Source of the DNA: Paludibacteraceae bacterium
GTDB lineage: Bacteria; Bacteroidota; Bacteroidia; Bacteroidales; Paludibacteraceae
Assembly: GCA_016297215.1 (NCBI GenBank)
Contig: JAEDGZ010000003.1
Location: 51,333 to 115,332 of the forward strand
Direction of reading: 5' to 3'
DNA: 64,000 nucleotides
Position numbers and translations under genes: made by a program. A model generated the notes under the pieces. It worked only from the letters and a program-made list of their open reading frames with translations, made no database searches and was not told where the DNA came from. Numbering within the stretch: the first letter of the stretch is position 1; every line of letters starts with the position of its first letter. Below are positions 1 to 9,087 of the stretch, in pieces.

Positions 1-633
1 ATCTATGAAAAAAACGGGGAAACGATTAAGCCCAACGATTTCGACATAGCAAACCCAATGAGCAAAGCGCAAGTTCCTATGGCTTACTTCATCGAAGACC
101 CTACCGAAGACTACTCCACTGATGAGAGCCACTACGATATCGCTTCTTCAAGTTCGATGTTGATTCATTATGACACTGTGTCCGGCAAAATGGAGGTTAA
201 CGATTATGCGTTCGAAGACCTGTCTAAGAACCAAATTAAATACCTCCTACTCGAAATGGTATTCTTCGACACGCACACTTCACGCCTGCATACCAAGATT
301 ATGGCTATCGCACCGCTTAACTCCGATCTCATTCGCACAAAAGACAATGTGATGTCGGCTCTGCATGAAGCAATCACTTTCTGGATTCCGTTTGATGCAC
401 TCCGTCCATACCTCGCAATGCAATATGTGATACCCTTCCAAAACGAGACGAAGCGCGTTACCTTCGACGATTTTTTCCAAAAAAAACTATACACTTCGTA
501 TATCGTAGGAGAAGGAAACCAATACAACCGCTTTATACCGGAGTACTCCTTAATAGAGAAGGATGTTAAGAAAGAACAAGCACGCATCGAAACCGAATTA
601 CTTACTTTCGAACAAGACTTGTGGGAGTATTAA
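1..633 (+). CDS. gldN: Type IX secretion / gliding motility protein GldN (PorN), C-terminal part
   Basis: The frame is open from base 1 to the stop at 633, giving 210 residues, so the N-terminus lies outside the window. The first internal Met is at 58. The text resembles the C-terminal half of GldN/PorN: a 'YLLLEMVFFDTHTSRLHTKI' block followed by 'IAPL', then 'FWIPFDALRPYLA' and a Phe/Tyr-rich 'FDDFFQKKLY' motif. In characterised relatives GldN/PorN is a periplasmic partner of GldK in the ring of the type IX secretion system. Its presence agrees with the sorting-domain peptidases near 44-48 kb. Assignment is from motif resemblance on a partial protein. Confidence 0.82.
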   Translation: MYEKNGETIKPNDFDIANPMSKAQVPMAYFIEDPTEDYSTDESHYDIASSSSMLIHYDTVSGKMEVNDYAFEDLSKNQIKYLLLEMVFFDTHTSRLHTKIMAIAPLNSDLIRTKDNVMSALHEAITFWIPFDALRPYLAMQYVIPFQNETKRVTFDDFFQKKLYTSYIVGEGNQYNRFIPEYSLIEKDVKKEQARIETELLTFEQDLWEY

Positions 634-682
634 CGTGCAGAACTTCACATCCATATTTCGTGCGTAACGCCGCACTTTCCTT

Positions 683-1546
683 ATGAGTCGTCCCCATCAT
701 CTATGGAATATGTACATCACCGCCGCAGTCTCTGTGGCGTTGGTGTTATGTTTAGTAGGGGTAGAATGTATATTGCTGCTTTCTGCCGGCACATTGATGA
801 AACACATTAAGGAAAATGTAACCATCACCGTTCTGCTTACTGAAGACGCTGACTCCACTGCAAGACAGCGGTTCGAAAATATGCTCGCAGCCGCTGATTA
901 TTGCAGCAGTTTCCGATATGTCTCTGCAGAACAAGCATTAGACGAGCATATACAAACTTTGGGAGAAGACCCGTCGGCATTCTTAGGCTACAACCCACTC
1001 TATGCCTCATACGAAGTACATCCTGTTGCACTATACTCAAACCCCGATAGCATCAGCAGTTTAGAGAGTAAATTTCTAAACCTGCCGTATGTTGACCGTG
1101 TATTGTACCAAAAAGATTTGGTGAAATTACTCAATAGCAATGTATCCCAAGCAGCCATCGCACTGCTGATTATCGCTGCCGTATTATTGTTGATTGCTTG
1201 TGTACTCATAGTGAACACTATTCGATTGCAGATTTATTCCAAACGCTTCTTAATCAACACGATGACCCTTGTCGGTGCTACACCTTGGACAATCAAAGCA
1301 CCCTTTGTCGGACGATATTTGCTCCTCGGCGCAATCGCTGCATTATTAGCAATTGGCGCACTTGCATGCACAGTCTATTATGTGCAAATACGATTAGGTA
1401 TTGTACTCTTTCCTCTAACATGGCAAAATATCACCTTCATTGCCGGAACTATTCTCATCGCCGGACTGCTGATCACATTCTTCTCCTCTCTCATTGCAAC
1501 AGGACGCTACATACGAATGAATATCAACACAATGTACGAAATATAA
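683..1546 (+). CDS. ftsX: Cell division ABC transporter permease FtsX
   Basis: A 287-residue protein with an N-terminal membrane segment (about residues 10-35), an extracytoplasmic domain of about 120 residues and three more membrane helices (about 155-180, 210-235, 250-275). This is the FtsX layout, and the length is usual for FtsX. The block 'NTIRLQIYSKRFLINTMTLV' corresponds to the FtsX-type cytoplasmic loop. FtsX works with the ATPase FtsE to activate septal peptidoglycan hydrolases; no ftsE is in the window. It heads a dense + strand operon, with DUF3098 starting 4 nt after its stop. Confidence 0.88.
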   Translation: MSRPHHLWNMYITAAVSVALVLCLVGVECILLLSAGTLMKHIKENVTITVLLTEDADSTARQRFENMLAAADYCSSFRYVSAEQALDEHIQTLGEDPSAFLGYNPLYASYEVHPVALYSNPDSISSLESKFLNLPYVDRVLYQKDLVKLLNSNVSQAAIALLIIAAVLLLIACVLIVNTIRLQIYSKRFLINTMTLVGATPWTIKAPFVGRYLLLGAIAALLAIGALACTVYYVQIRLGIVLFPLTWQNITFIAGTILIAGLLITFFSSLIATGRYIRMNINTMYEI

Positions 1547-1550
1547 AACT

Positions 1551-1766
1551 ATGAAACAAAGTCTCCCGAAACTAAATATCATCCTTATCGCCGTTTCATT
1601 CTTGATTATCATTGCGGGTTTCGCACTCATGGCAGGCGCACCCAGCGGCGAAGTGTATAATCCCGACATTTTCTCTTTCCGGCGTATCACGCTCGGACCG
1701 ATGATTGCACTCTTCGGATTTGTGAGTATGGTGGTATCTATTCTTTGGAAAGGAAAAAAGAAATGA
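1551..1766 (+). CDS. DUF3098 family small membrane protein
   Basis: A 71-residue protein with two membrane segments (about residues 9-28 and 48-66) and a Lys-rich C-terminus ('WKGKKK'). The 'SFRRITLGPMIALFGF' text is typical of DUF3098, a Bacteroidota family of unknown function usually found between ftsX and uppP, as here. Its stop overlaps the uppP start in an ATGA arrangement, implying translational coupling. A role in envelope or division is only suggested by position. Confidence 0.8.
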   Translation: MKQSLPKLNIILIAVSFLIIIAGFALMAGAPSGEVYNPDIFSFRRITLGPMIALFGFVSMVVSILWKGKKK

Positions 1767-2569
1767 CTTGGTGGGAAGCATTAATATTAGGCATCATACA
1801 AGGACTAACCGAATTCCTGCCTGTTTCTTCGTCCGGACATTTGGAGATTGGACAAGCCTTATTGGGTACAGCCGGTGAAGAGAACCTGACTTTTGCCATC
1901 GTGGTACATGCCGCTACTGTACTCTCCACACTCGTCATCCTTTGGCACGAAGTCGCACACCTCTTCAAAGGGACTTTCACCACCATCAAATGGAATCAAG
2001 AGAAAGACTATGTGGCAAAGATACTCGTATCGATGATTCCCGTGTTCATTATTGGGATGTTCTTCAAAGACCAAGTAGAGGGCTTATTCGGGCATGGTTT
2101 GCTCATAGTGGGGATATGCCTCATCATCACCGCTTTCCTCTTGTGGTTGAGCGAGTTCTTGACCAAGCGTATCAACCGACAGGGACACGAAGTAACCTAC
2201 CGTGATGCCATAATCATAGGCTGTGCACAAGCCATCGCTGTTCTGCCCGGATTGAGCCGCAGCGGCACCACCATCGCTACCGGACTGCTCTGCGGAGTGA
2301 AAAAAGAATCCGTAGCGCAATTCTCTTTCTTAATGGTGCTGATTCCCATCTTAGGCGAAGCATTCCTTGACTTCTTAGACTTATTACAAGGCGAGATGAC
2401 AACATCTATTGGTTGGCTTCCCTTGTTAGTCGGATTTATCGCCGCCTTCACTACTGGCTGTTTCGCTTGCCGGTTTATGATCAACATCGTTCGCAAGCAA
2501 AAACTCATCTATTTCGCTATTTATTGTCTTTGCGTAGGCACTTTCGCTATCATCTATGGACTTTGTTGA
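1763..2569 (+). CDS. uppP: Undecaprenyl-diphosphatase UppP/BacA
   Basis: A 268-residue polytopic membrane protein with both UppP signatures: 'GLTEFLPVSSSGH' near residue 15 and 'GLSRSGTTIATG' near residue 170. UppP dephosphorylates undecaprenyl diphosphate to recycle the lipid carrier of cell-wall synthesis. I chose ATG 1763 because it forms an ATGA overlap with the DUF3098 stop and gives the usual short 'MTWWEALILG' N-terminus; an upstream in-frame TTG at 1745 would add six charged residues. The 3' end overlaps truB by 14 nt. Confidence 0.93.
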   Translation: MTWWEALILGIIQGLTEFLPVSSSGHLEIGQALLGTAGEENLTFAIVVHAATVLSTLVILWHEVAHLFKGTFTTIKWNQEKDYVAKILVSMIPVFIIGMFFKDQVEGLFGHGLLIVGICLIITAFLLWLSEFLTKRINRQGHEVTYRDAIIIGCAQAIAVLPGLSRSGTTIATGLLCGVKKESVAQFSFLMVLIPILGEAFLDFLDLLQGEMTTSIGWLPLLVGFIAAFTTGCFACRFMINIVRKQKLIYFAIYCLCVGTFAIIYGLC

Positions 2570-3266
2570 GGGGGAGATATTAGCATTCGACAAGCCCCTC
2601 CACTGGACCAGTTTTGATGTGGTTGCAAAGGTGCGTCGCACGCTGTGCCGTTGCTTAGGGCAAAAGAAACTGAAGGTTGGGCACAGCGGAACGCTTGACC
2701 CCTTGGCTACAGGCGTAGTGATTGTATGCACCGGCAAGAAAACCAAGTTAATAGAGCAGTTGCAGTACGACACCAAAGAGTATGTAGCCACTATGCAGTT
2801 GGGTGCCACTACGCCCTCCTATGATATGGAGCACCCCGTTAATAAGACCTATCCCACCACCCATATCACGCGAACGCTGATCGATCACACTATCCCGCAA
2901 TTCATCGGAGAACAATGGCAGGTGCCCCCTATGTATTCCGCCGTTTCCATTAATGGTAAACGCGCCTACGAGATAGCACGTAAAGGAGAAAACGTTGAAC
3001 TGAAGCCTAAACTGCTCATGATTGACGAGATAGAGGTACTTTCTTTCGATGCAGAGAAAATGCTACTCACCATCCGAGTGGCATGCTCCAAAGGCACTTA
3101 CATACGAGCACTCGCACGAGACATCGGCGAACGATTGCAAAGCGGCGCATACCTTACCGCACTACGCAGAACACGAATCGGAAACACACGCGTAGAAGAC
3201 TGCTACCAAATAGACACTTTCCTGCACGAGATACAACAAACATACCATTCAACAGCCATTGACTAA
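2556..3266 (+). CDS. truB: tRNA pseudouridine(55) synthase TruB
   Basis: A 236-residue protein with the TruB catalytic loop 'GHSGTLDPLATGVV', where Asp about 48 is the nucleophile, followed by the 'QVPPMYSAVSINGKRAYEIAR' region and the 'GTYIRALARDIGE' motif. TruB makes pseudouridine 55 in the T-loop of tRNAs. The start lies inside the uppP 3' end (14-nt overlap), so the two are probably translationally coupled. The protein lacks a C-terminal PUA extension, as is common in Bacteroidota. Confidence 0.94.
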   Translation: MDFVEGEILAFDKPLHWTSFDVVAKVRRTLCRCLGQKKLKVGHSGTLDPLATGVVIVCTGKKTKLIEQLQYDTKEYVATMQLGATTPSYDMEHPVNKTYPTTHITRTLIDHTIPQFIGEQWQVPPMYSAVSINGKRAYEIARKGENVELKPKLLMIDEIEVLSFDAEKMLLTIRVACSKGTYIRALARDIGERLQSGAYLTALRRTRIGNTRVEDCYQIDTFLHEIQQTYHSTAID

Positions 3267-3301
3267 TATATATTCCCAACGCTATGTATAAATACAATGA
3301 T

Positions 3302-4405
3302 ATGAAACTCAGCCAGTTCCGCTTTCGGCTGCCTGAGGAGCAAATTGCACAATTCCCTACTCTCTACCGCGATGACGCACGACTATTAGTATTACACCGC
3401 AAAACAGGGAAAATAGAACACAAACGTGTATCGGATACCGTACAGTTTTTCGACGAGAAAGATTTACTTATTTTCAACGATACCAAAGTGTATCCCGCTC
3501 GTTTATTTGCCCAAAAAGAGAAGACCAATGCTGCCATTGAGGTATTTCTATTGCGTGAGTTGAACCACGAGAGCAAGTATTGGGATGTGCTGGTTGATCC
3601 GGCACGCAAAATTCGTATAGGCAACAAACTCAACTTCGAAGAGGACGATGCCATCGTTGCCGAAGTGATCGACAATACCACATCGCGGGGGCGCACATTC
3701 CGTTTCCTCACGGACTATCCGATAGATGAGTTTGTCCCCAAATTGTATGCCTTAGGCTATGCACCGCTGCCCAAGTACATTCAACGTCCCATGTCGCCGG
3801 AAGTGCAAGCAGCATACACAGAGGTATTCCATGACCAACCCGTGCGCGAGATGGATATTGAACGCTACCAATCTATTTTCGCCAGCAAGGTTGGAGCGGT
3901 AGCTGCACCCGCTGCATGTCTGCACTTCTCCAAACAACTGCTCAAACGCATGGAGATAAAGGGTATCGAGTGTGAATGTATGACCTCCCACATGTCGCTC
4001 GGTAACTTCAAACCGATTGATGTCGAAGACCTGACCAAAGCAAAATGTGAGTCGGAACAGTTCAGCATCCCCCAGAAGTTAGTAGATGCCGTGGACACAG
4101 CACACAAAAACAATAGGCGAGTATGCGCCGTCGGCACAGAAATTATGCGTGCATTGGAGCATGTCGTGAATACAGAGGGACAGATAAAAGCATTCGATGG
4201 ATGGACCAACAAATTCATCTATCCTCCCTACAACTTTACCGTAGCAAATTCCTTCTTTGTCAATCTCTATATGCCCGAATCGAGCCAACTCCTGATGGTG
4301 GCATCTTTCGGTGGTTACGAAGAAGTAATGAATGCCTACAACGAGGCAGTGAATGAAGGTTACCGCTTCGGCGACTATGGCGATGCCATGTTGATTGTCG
4401 ATTAG
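3302..4405 (+). CDS. QueA-family protein with altered active-site motifs (truB-linked paralogue)
   Basis: A 367-residue protein collinear with S-adenosylmethionine:tRNA ribosyltransferase-isomerase, which makes epoxyqueuosine at tRNA position 34. 'LIFNDTKVYPARL', 'WDVLVDPARKIRIGNKL', 'CAVGTEIMRALE' and 'YRFGDYGDAMLI' are all recognisable. The strongly conserved signature normally reading [ST]APTAGLHF is 'AAPAACLHFS' here, the usual LHAGLG is 'SHMSLG', and the usual NFHMPxSTLL is 'NLYMPESSQLL'. A second copy at 31557-32762 keeps the canonical forms. I chose ATG 3302 ('MKLSQFRFRL') over 3284 because relatives start there. It may be a diverged or catalytically altered paralogue. Confidence 0.85.
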   Translation: MKLSQFRFRLPEEQIAQFPTLYRDDARLLVLHRKTGKIEHKRVSDTVQFFDEKDLLIFNDTKVYPARLFAQKEKTNAAIEVFLLRELNHESKYWDVLVDPARKIRIGNKLNFEEDDAIVAEVIDNTTSRGRTFRFLTDYPIDEFVPKLYALGYAPLPKYIQRPMSPEVQAAYTEVFHDQPVREMDIERYQSIFASKVGAVAAPAACLHFSKQLLKRMEIKGIECECMTSHMSLGNFKPIDVEDLTKAKCESEQFSIPQKLVDAVDTAHKNNRRVCAVGTEIMRALEHVVNTEGQIKAFDGWTNKFIYPPYNFTVANSFFVNLYMPESSQLLMVASFGGYEEVMNAYNEAVNEGYRFGDYGDAMLIVD

Positions 4406-4417
4406 ACCACACAGCCT

Positions 4418-5080
4418 ATGAATGTACGTATCGAAGATAGTTGGCGGCAAGTCTTGCAGCCGGAGTTTGACAAACCCTATTTTGAGTTGCTAACTACTTT
4501 TGTACGGCAACAGTATCAGACGCGACAGTGCTTCCCGCCTGCACGTCTGATTTTTAATGCCTTCGATTCTTGTCCTTTCAATCAAGTGCGCGTGGTGATT
4601 ATCGGACAGGACCCCTACCACGATGTGGGGCAGGCGCACGGACTCTGTTTCTCCGTGAACGACGGAGTGCCTATCCCCCCCTCACTGGTGAATATCTACA
4701 AGGAGATTCACCGCGACTTAGGCAAACCCATCCCTGCATCAGGTAACCTGCAACGGTGGGCACAGCAAGGTGTACTGCTGCTCAACGCAACGCTGACCGT
4801 AGAAGCACACCGCCCCGGCAGCCATCAGGGGAAAGGATGGGAGGAACTGACCGACGCTGCCATCCAAGCCCTCAACGAACAGCGCGAGCATCTCGTATTC
4901 ATGCTGTGGGGCAGTTATGCCCAGCGCAAAGGGCAGTTCATCGACCGCCGACGACATCGTGTTTTGGAGACCTCCCATCCCTCTCCCCTCTCCGTCTATC
5001 GGGGATTCGACGGATGCGCCCACTTCTCAAAAGCCAACGCATATCTGACTCAACACGGCATGCAACCTATCGACTGGTAA
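4418..5080 (+). CDS. ung: Uracil-DNA glycosylase, family 1
   Basis: A 220-residue protein, the usual size for Ung. It has the water-activating motif 'GQDPYHDVGQAHGLCFSV' (catalytic Asp at the D of GQDPYH), 'LLNATLTVEAHRPGSH', and the C-terminal 'HPSPLSVYRGF' loop carrying the catalytic His. It excises uracil from DNA to start base-excision repair. It sits 12 nt after the queA-like gene and 12 nt before polA, so a repair glycosylase and the gap-filling polymerase share an operon. Confidence 0.95.
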   Translation: MNVRIEDSWRQVLQPEFDKPYFELLTTFVRQQYQTRQCFPPARLIFNAFDSCPFNQVRVVIIGQDPYHDVGQAHGLCFSVNDGVPIPPSLVNIYKEIHRDLGKPIPASGNLQRWAQQGVLLLNATLTVEAHRPGSHQGKGWEELTDAAIQALNEQREHLVFMLWGSYAQRKGQFIDRRRHRVLETSHPSPLSVYRGFDGCAHFSKANAYLTQHGMQPIDW

Positions 5081-5092
5081 AAACAATTTCCC

Positions 5093-7426
5093 ATGAGAAC
5101 TCTTCTACTCATAGACGCATACGCGATGATTTATCGAGCATACTATGCTTTTATCCGCACACCGCGTATCAACTCCAAAGGCGAGAACACCTCCGCTATC
5201 TTTGGTTTTCTTATCACCCTCGATGACCTCATCAAGCGCGTGCAACCAACCCACATGGCAGTGGTGTTTGACCCGCACGGACCTACCTTCCGCCATGAAG
5301 CTTTCGAGCAATACAAAGCCCAACGCGAGGAGACACCCGAAGATATCCGGCGGGCAGTGCCTATCATTAAGCAGATTCTTGCAGCGAAGAATATCCCTGC
5401 AATTGAGGTAGCGGGTTTTGAAGCGGACGATGTGATAGGTACCTTGGCGCAACAAGGACAGGCCGCCGGCTTGGAGGTCTATATGGCTACGCCCGATAAA
5501 GACTACGGGCAACTCGTTGATGAGCATATCTTCATCTATCGCCCGCGCCATACGGGCGGGTTCGAGAAGATGGGTCCGCAAGAGGTTTGCACCAAGTACG
5601 GACTTACCCACCAACGCCAAGTCATAGACCTTTTGGGACTGATGGGCGACTCGAGCGACAACATCCCCGGTTGCAAAGGCGTTGGTGAGAAAACCGCTAT
5701 AGCCTTGCTACAACAGTTTGGCGACATAGATACCCTGCTCCAACACACTGACCAACTGAAAGGAGCACAGCAGAAAAAAATTCAGGAGCAAGCAGGAGAC
5801 ATCCGTTTCTCGCGTTTCCTTGCCACTATCCGCACCGATGTACCCATCACACTCGATGCAGAAACCCTCGCCGTAAAGCAACCTGACAACGAAGCACTAA
5901 CGGAAATATACCGGCAATTGGAGTTCAACTCCCTGCTAAAAAAGCAGACCGCCATCAAAACCGAAAACAAACCCGCGGTTACCCCCAGCCGTCGGAACAC
6001 CAAACCCGCCGAGCAGACATTAGACCTCTTCGGAGAAAACAACGAAGACAACGGGAATAACGAAAGCGACGAAAACAACGTGGCGAACTCCCCCTCCCAA
6101 GAGGGTGCCATAGCGTCGTATCTGCTCAATCCCGAGGTAGCATACAACCCGCATATCCCGCTCGATACCTTGCTTGCGAGACTGCAACAAGACCCTGCTT
6201 TGTGGCGGCTGTATAATGAGGTAGAACTGCCGCTGGTGCCGGTGCTGCGCGAGATGGAACTAGCCGGCGTGCGCATAGATGTAGCCAAACTGCAGGAGGC
6301 AGAACGCCTTCTCACCCACGAGTTACAACAATTAGAGGCTGAGATATACCGCTTAGCCGGTACGCCATTCAATATCAACTCCCCCAAGCAGGTCGGCGAC
6401 ATCCTTTTCGACACCCTCCGGCTCGACCCAAAAGCCAAGAAATCCGGACGCGGACAATATAGCACCTCGGAAGAAGTATTGCAGAACCAGAAAGACAAGC
6501 ACCCTATCGTAGCGCAGATACTCGACTACCGCGAACTGAAGAAACTCATCTCAACCTATATCTCCGCCCTGCCGACCTATATCCACCCTGCGACGGGCAA
6601 GATACATACCACCTACAACCAGACCGTTACCGCCACGGGCAGGCTCTCCTCCTCTAACCCTAATCTGCAAAACCTGCCCATCCGCTCCGAGCGGGGACGC
6701 TTCATCCGCGAAGCGGTTATCCCCGATGAGGGCTGTCGATTCCTCTCTGCCGACTACTCGCAGATAGAACTGCGCTTGCTCGCCCATTTCTCGCAAGACG
6801 AACATCTGCTGCAAGCCTTCCGCGAGGGGCAGGATATCCATAGTGCCACCGCGGCAAAGATTTTCCATTGCCCTATTGAGCAAGTAACAAAAGACCAACG
6901 TCGCCGCGCCAAGACCGCCAATTTCGGCATTATCTACGGCATCTCCGCATTCGGTCTAGCGCAACAGTTAGACTGCCCGCGCACGGAGGCGAAGCAACTG
7001 ATTGACGACTATTTCGCCGCCTTCCCGCAAGTGCAGACCTACATTGAGACGCAGAAGGAGTTTGCCCGCCAACACGGCTATTCCGTCACGCTCTTCGGAC
7101 GCAAGCGTTATCTGCCGGATATACACTCTCATAATACCACCGTCCGCTCTTTTGCAGAGCGCAACGCCGTCAATGCTCCTATTCAAGGCACAGCCGCCGA
7201 CATCATCAAGATGGCGATGGTCAGTATCCATCGCCGGCTGCAAGAAGAACACTTACAAACACAAATGATTATGCAGGTGCACGATGAGTTGAATTTCAAT
7301 GTACCGGAGCAGGAGGTGGAGCGGGTGCGCCAATTGGTGGTCAGCGAAATGGAGCACGTAGTCAGCCTCAGCGTTCCCCTCGTAGCAGACTGCGGCGTAG
7401 GTAGCAACTGGCTGGAAGCACATTAA
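5093..7426 (+). CDS. polA: DNA polymerase I lacking most of the 3'-5' exonuclease domain
   Basis: A 777-residue protein, shorter than the roughly 930-950 residues usual for Bacteroidales PolA. Residues 1 to about 285 are the 5'-3' (flap) exonuclease, with 'MATPDKDYGQLV' and 'GDSSDNIPGCKGVGEKTA'. The polymerase domain follows with motif A 'DYSQIELRLLAHFS' (about 556), motif B 'RRAKTANFGIIYG' (about 602) and motif C 'QVHDELNF' (about 729). Between them is only an Asn/Glu-rich linker after 'LDLFGENN' and the stub 'IASYLLNPE', which matches the end of a normal 3'-5' exonuclease domain. The DxE exonuclease motif is absent, so no proofreading is expected. Last gene of the ftsX operon. Confidence 0.93.
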   Translation: MRTLLLIDAYAMIYRAYYAFIRTPRINSKGENTSAIFGFLITLDDLIKRVQPTHMAVVFDPHGPTFRHEAFEQYKAQREETPEDIRRAVPIIKQILAAKNIPAIEVAGFEADDVIGTLAQQGQAAGLEVYMATPDKDYGQLVDEHIFIYRPRHTGGFEKMGPQEVCTKYGLTHQRQVIDLLGLMGDSSDNIPGCKGVGEKTAIALLQQFGDIDTLLQHTDQLKGAQQKKIQEQAGDIRFSRFLATIRTDVPITLDAETLAVKQPDNEALTEIYRQLEFNSLLKKQTAIKTENKPAVTPSRRNTKPAEQTLDLFGENNEDNGNNESDENNVANSPSQEGAIASYLLNPEVAYNPHIPLDTLLARLQQDPALWRLYNEVELPLVPVLREMELAGVRIDVAKLQEAERLLTHELQQLEAEIYRLAGTPFNINSPKQVGDILFDTLRLDPKAKKSGRGQYSTSEEVLQNQKDKHPIVAQILDYRELKKLISTYISALPTYIHPATGKIHTTYNQTVTATGRLSSSNPNLQNLPIRSERGRFIREAVIPDEGCRFLSADYSQIELRLLAHFSQDEHLLQAFREGQDIHSATAAKIFHCPIEQVTKDQRRRAKTANFGIIYGISAFGLAQQLDCPRTEAKQLIDDYFAAFPQVQTYIETQKEFARQHGYSVTLFGRKRYLPDIHSHNTTVRSFAERNAVNAPIQGTAADIIKMAMVSIHRRLQEEHLQTQMIMQVHDELNFNVPEQEVERVRQLVVSEMEHVVSLSVPLVADCGVGSNWLEAH

Positions 7427-7428
7427 CA

Positions 7429-7465
7429 AAAAAGGAGATAAGGATTGATTCCCTATCTCCTTTAT
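7429..7465. terminator. Bidirectional terminator between polA and smpB
   Basis: A perfect 10-bp inverted repeat, AAAGGAGATA (7431-7440) and TATCTCCTTT (7454-7463), with a 13-nt loop and A/T flanks on both sides. It lies between convergent polA and smpB and can serve both strands. Confidence 0.8.
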
Positions 7466-7478
7466 TCTATTGTGTGTA

Positions 7479-7934
7479 TCATCTATATTGTACCCTCTTC
7501 ATCTCGCGCTTGTCGTCTGCTTCGCGGAGGGCTTGTCGCTTGTCGTAGGTGTGCTTGCCCTGACAGAGCGCGATTTCCATCTTCGCGAGTCCGCGGTCGT
7601 TGATGAAGAGGCGCAGGGGGATGATGGTCTTGCCCGTGTCCTTGGCGAGTTTCGCCAGTTTGCGCAACTCCTTGCGTTGGAGCAGCAGTTTGCGGTCGCG
7701 CTTCGCCTCGTGGTTGGCATAACTGCCGAAGCGGTATTCGGCGATGTGCATCTGCTTGACCCACAGTTCATTGCCTTCGAACTGGCAGTAGGTGTCTGCG
7801 AGGCTCGCCTTGCCCTCGCGGATGGACTTGATTTCCGTCCCGTAGAGCACGATGCCCGCGGTATAACGGTCGAGAATCAAGTAATCGAAACTCGCCCGTT
7901 TGTTCTTTATATTTACGTCGCTTTTGAGTCGCAT
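7479..7934 (-). CDS. smpB: SsrA-binding protein SmpB
   Basis: A 151-residue protein with the SmpB beta-barrel signatures: 'NKRASFDYLILDRYTAGIVL', 'GTEIKSIREGKASLADTYC', 'ANHEAKRDRKLLL' and a basic C-terminal tail 'DKREMKRVQYR'. SmpB binds tmRNA and escorts it to stalled ribosomes for trans-translation. No tmRNA gene was recognised in this window. The gene is convergent with polA. Confidence 0.95.
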   Translation of the reverse strand: MRLKSDVNIKNKRASFDYLILDRYTAGIVLYGTEIKSIREGKASLADTYCQFEGNELWVKQMHIAEYRFGSYANHEAKRDRKLLLQRKELRKLAKLAKDTGKTIIPLRLFINDRGLAKMEIALCQGKHTYDKRQALREADDKREMKRVQYR

Positions 7935-7993
7935 AGGGGATGAAGGATAAAGGATGCAGAATGAAAGACTTATTACCTTCGTCTATACCAAAC

Positions 7994-9070
7994 CTAATTA
8001 GTCTTGGCTCCTTGCTCTTGGTTCTTCACTATCTTCATGTATTTCTTCTGGCGTTGCTGCCAGCGTTCGCGGGCGTACTGCTGCATGTCCACGTACTCGT
8101 CGCTCTCGTCCACTATCTCGAGCCCGAAGATGGTCTCGATGATGTCCTCCAAGGTGAGGATACCCTGGAAGCAGCCGTACTCGTCGATGATGAGCGCAAT
8201 CTGCGACTTCTGCTTGAGCATGGCGTCGAAGATGTCGCTCAACGACATGTTCTCATCGAACGAGGGCAGGGAGCGCTTGATGGAGCCGAGGGTTACTTGG
8301 AAATTGTCCTCCGCAAGGTCTTCGAGGGCATCGTCGCGCAGGATGTAGCCCGTGATGTACTCGGGTGCGTTCTCGTTATAGACGGGGATGCGCGAGAAAT
8401 GGTCGTATTCGTCGGAGTCGTAGTATTCCTTGATGGTCATCTGCTCGGGTGCGGTCTTGGCGACTACGCGGGGCGTCATCACGTCCGCCGCCTTGATGGA
8501 GTCGAGCCGCATCATGTTGGTAATCATCTTGTTCTCGTCCTTCTCTATCACTCCCTCTTCCTCGCCCACGTTGACCATGGCGAGCACCTCTTCGCGGCTG
8601 ACCGTCGCTTCTTCATCTTCGTGCTTGAAGAGGCGCGTAATCAACTGAATAAGCAGCACAAAGGGGTACATCACGAAGATAAGCACCCGTATGGTGTTCG
8701 CGGTGAAGCCCATGAGCGACTTCCAATAGGTGGTACCGATGGTCTTCGGCACTATCTCGGCGAAAACGAGGATGAGCAGGGTAACGATGATACTCACCAG
8801 CCCGAACCACTCGGAGCCAAACAAGATAGTAGCCTGCCGCCCGACGCCGGCAGAGCCTATGGTGTTCGCAATGGTGTTGAGGGAGAGTATGGCAGCGAGG
8901 GGTTTCTCGGTCTCGGTCTTGTATTGCTTCATCAGCGTGGCGGGGGCGTAGCCCTCATCTTCCCGCATGGTGATGTAACTCAGCGTGGTGGTCATCAGTA
9001 CCGACTCCAGCGTCGAGCAAAGGAAAGAGACCCCAATCGCCAACAATAAGAATAGTAAAAGTAAGCCCAT
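7994..9070 (-). CDS. CNNM/CBS-domain membrane protein (hemolysin/CorC-like)
   Basis: A 358-residue protein with a DUF21/CNNM membrane domain (residues 1 to about 165, 'LLSLNTIANTIGSAGVG', 'LILVFAEIVPKTIGTTYW') followed by a pair of CBS domains (about 195-320, 'ADVMTPRVV', 'QIALIIDEYGCFQGILTLED'). The usual C-terminal transporter-associated domain is absent; the protein ends in a charged Gln/Arg/Lys tail. Family members are linked to divalent cation transport or, as GldE, to gliding. I chose ATG 9070 because it gives a hydrophobic start and a consensus promoter lies just upstream. Confidence 0.85.
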   Translation of the reverse strand: MGLLLLFLLLAIGVSFLCSTLESVLMTTTLSYITMREDEGYAPATLMKQYKTETEKPLAAILSLNTIANTIGSAGVGRQATILFGSEWFGLVSIIVTLLILVFAEIVPKTIGTTYWKSLMGFTANTIRVLIFVMYPFVLLIQLITRLFKHEDEEATVSREEVLAMVNVGEEEGVIEKDENKMITNMMRLDSIKAADVMTPRVVAKTAPEQMTIKEYYDSDEYDHFSRIPVYNENAPEYITGYILRDDALEDLAEDNFQVTLGSIKRSLPSFDENMSLSDIFDAMLKQKSQIALIIDEYGCFQGILTLEDIIETIFGLEIVDESDEYVDMQQYARERWQQRQKKYMKIVKNQEQGAKTN

Positions 9071-9087
9071 AATATCGAAATAGCGCA

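Noticed and set aside
7940..9049. A 369-codon + strand frame opposite the CNNM gene
   Set aside because: Antisense to a conserved membrane protein; the His/Val/Leu-rich text has no motif and no start context.
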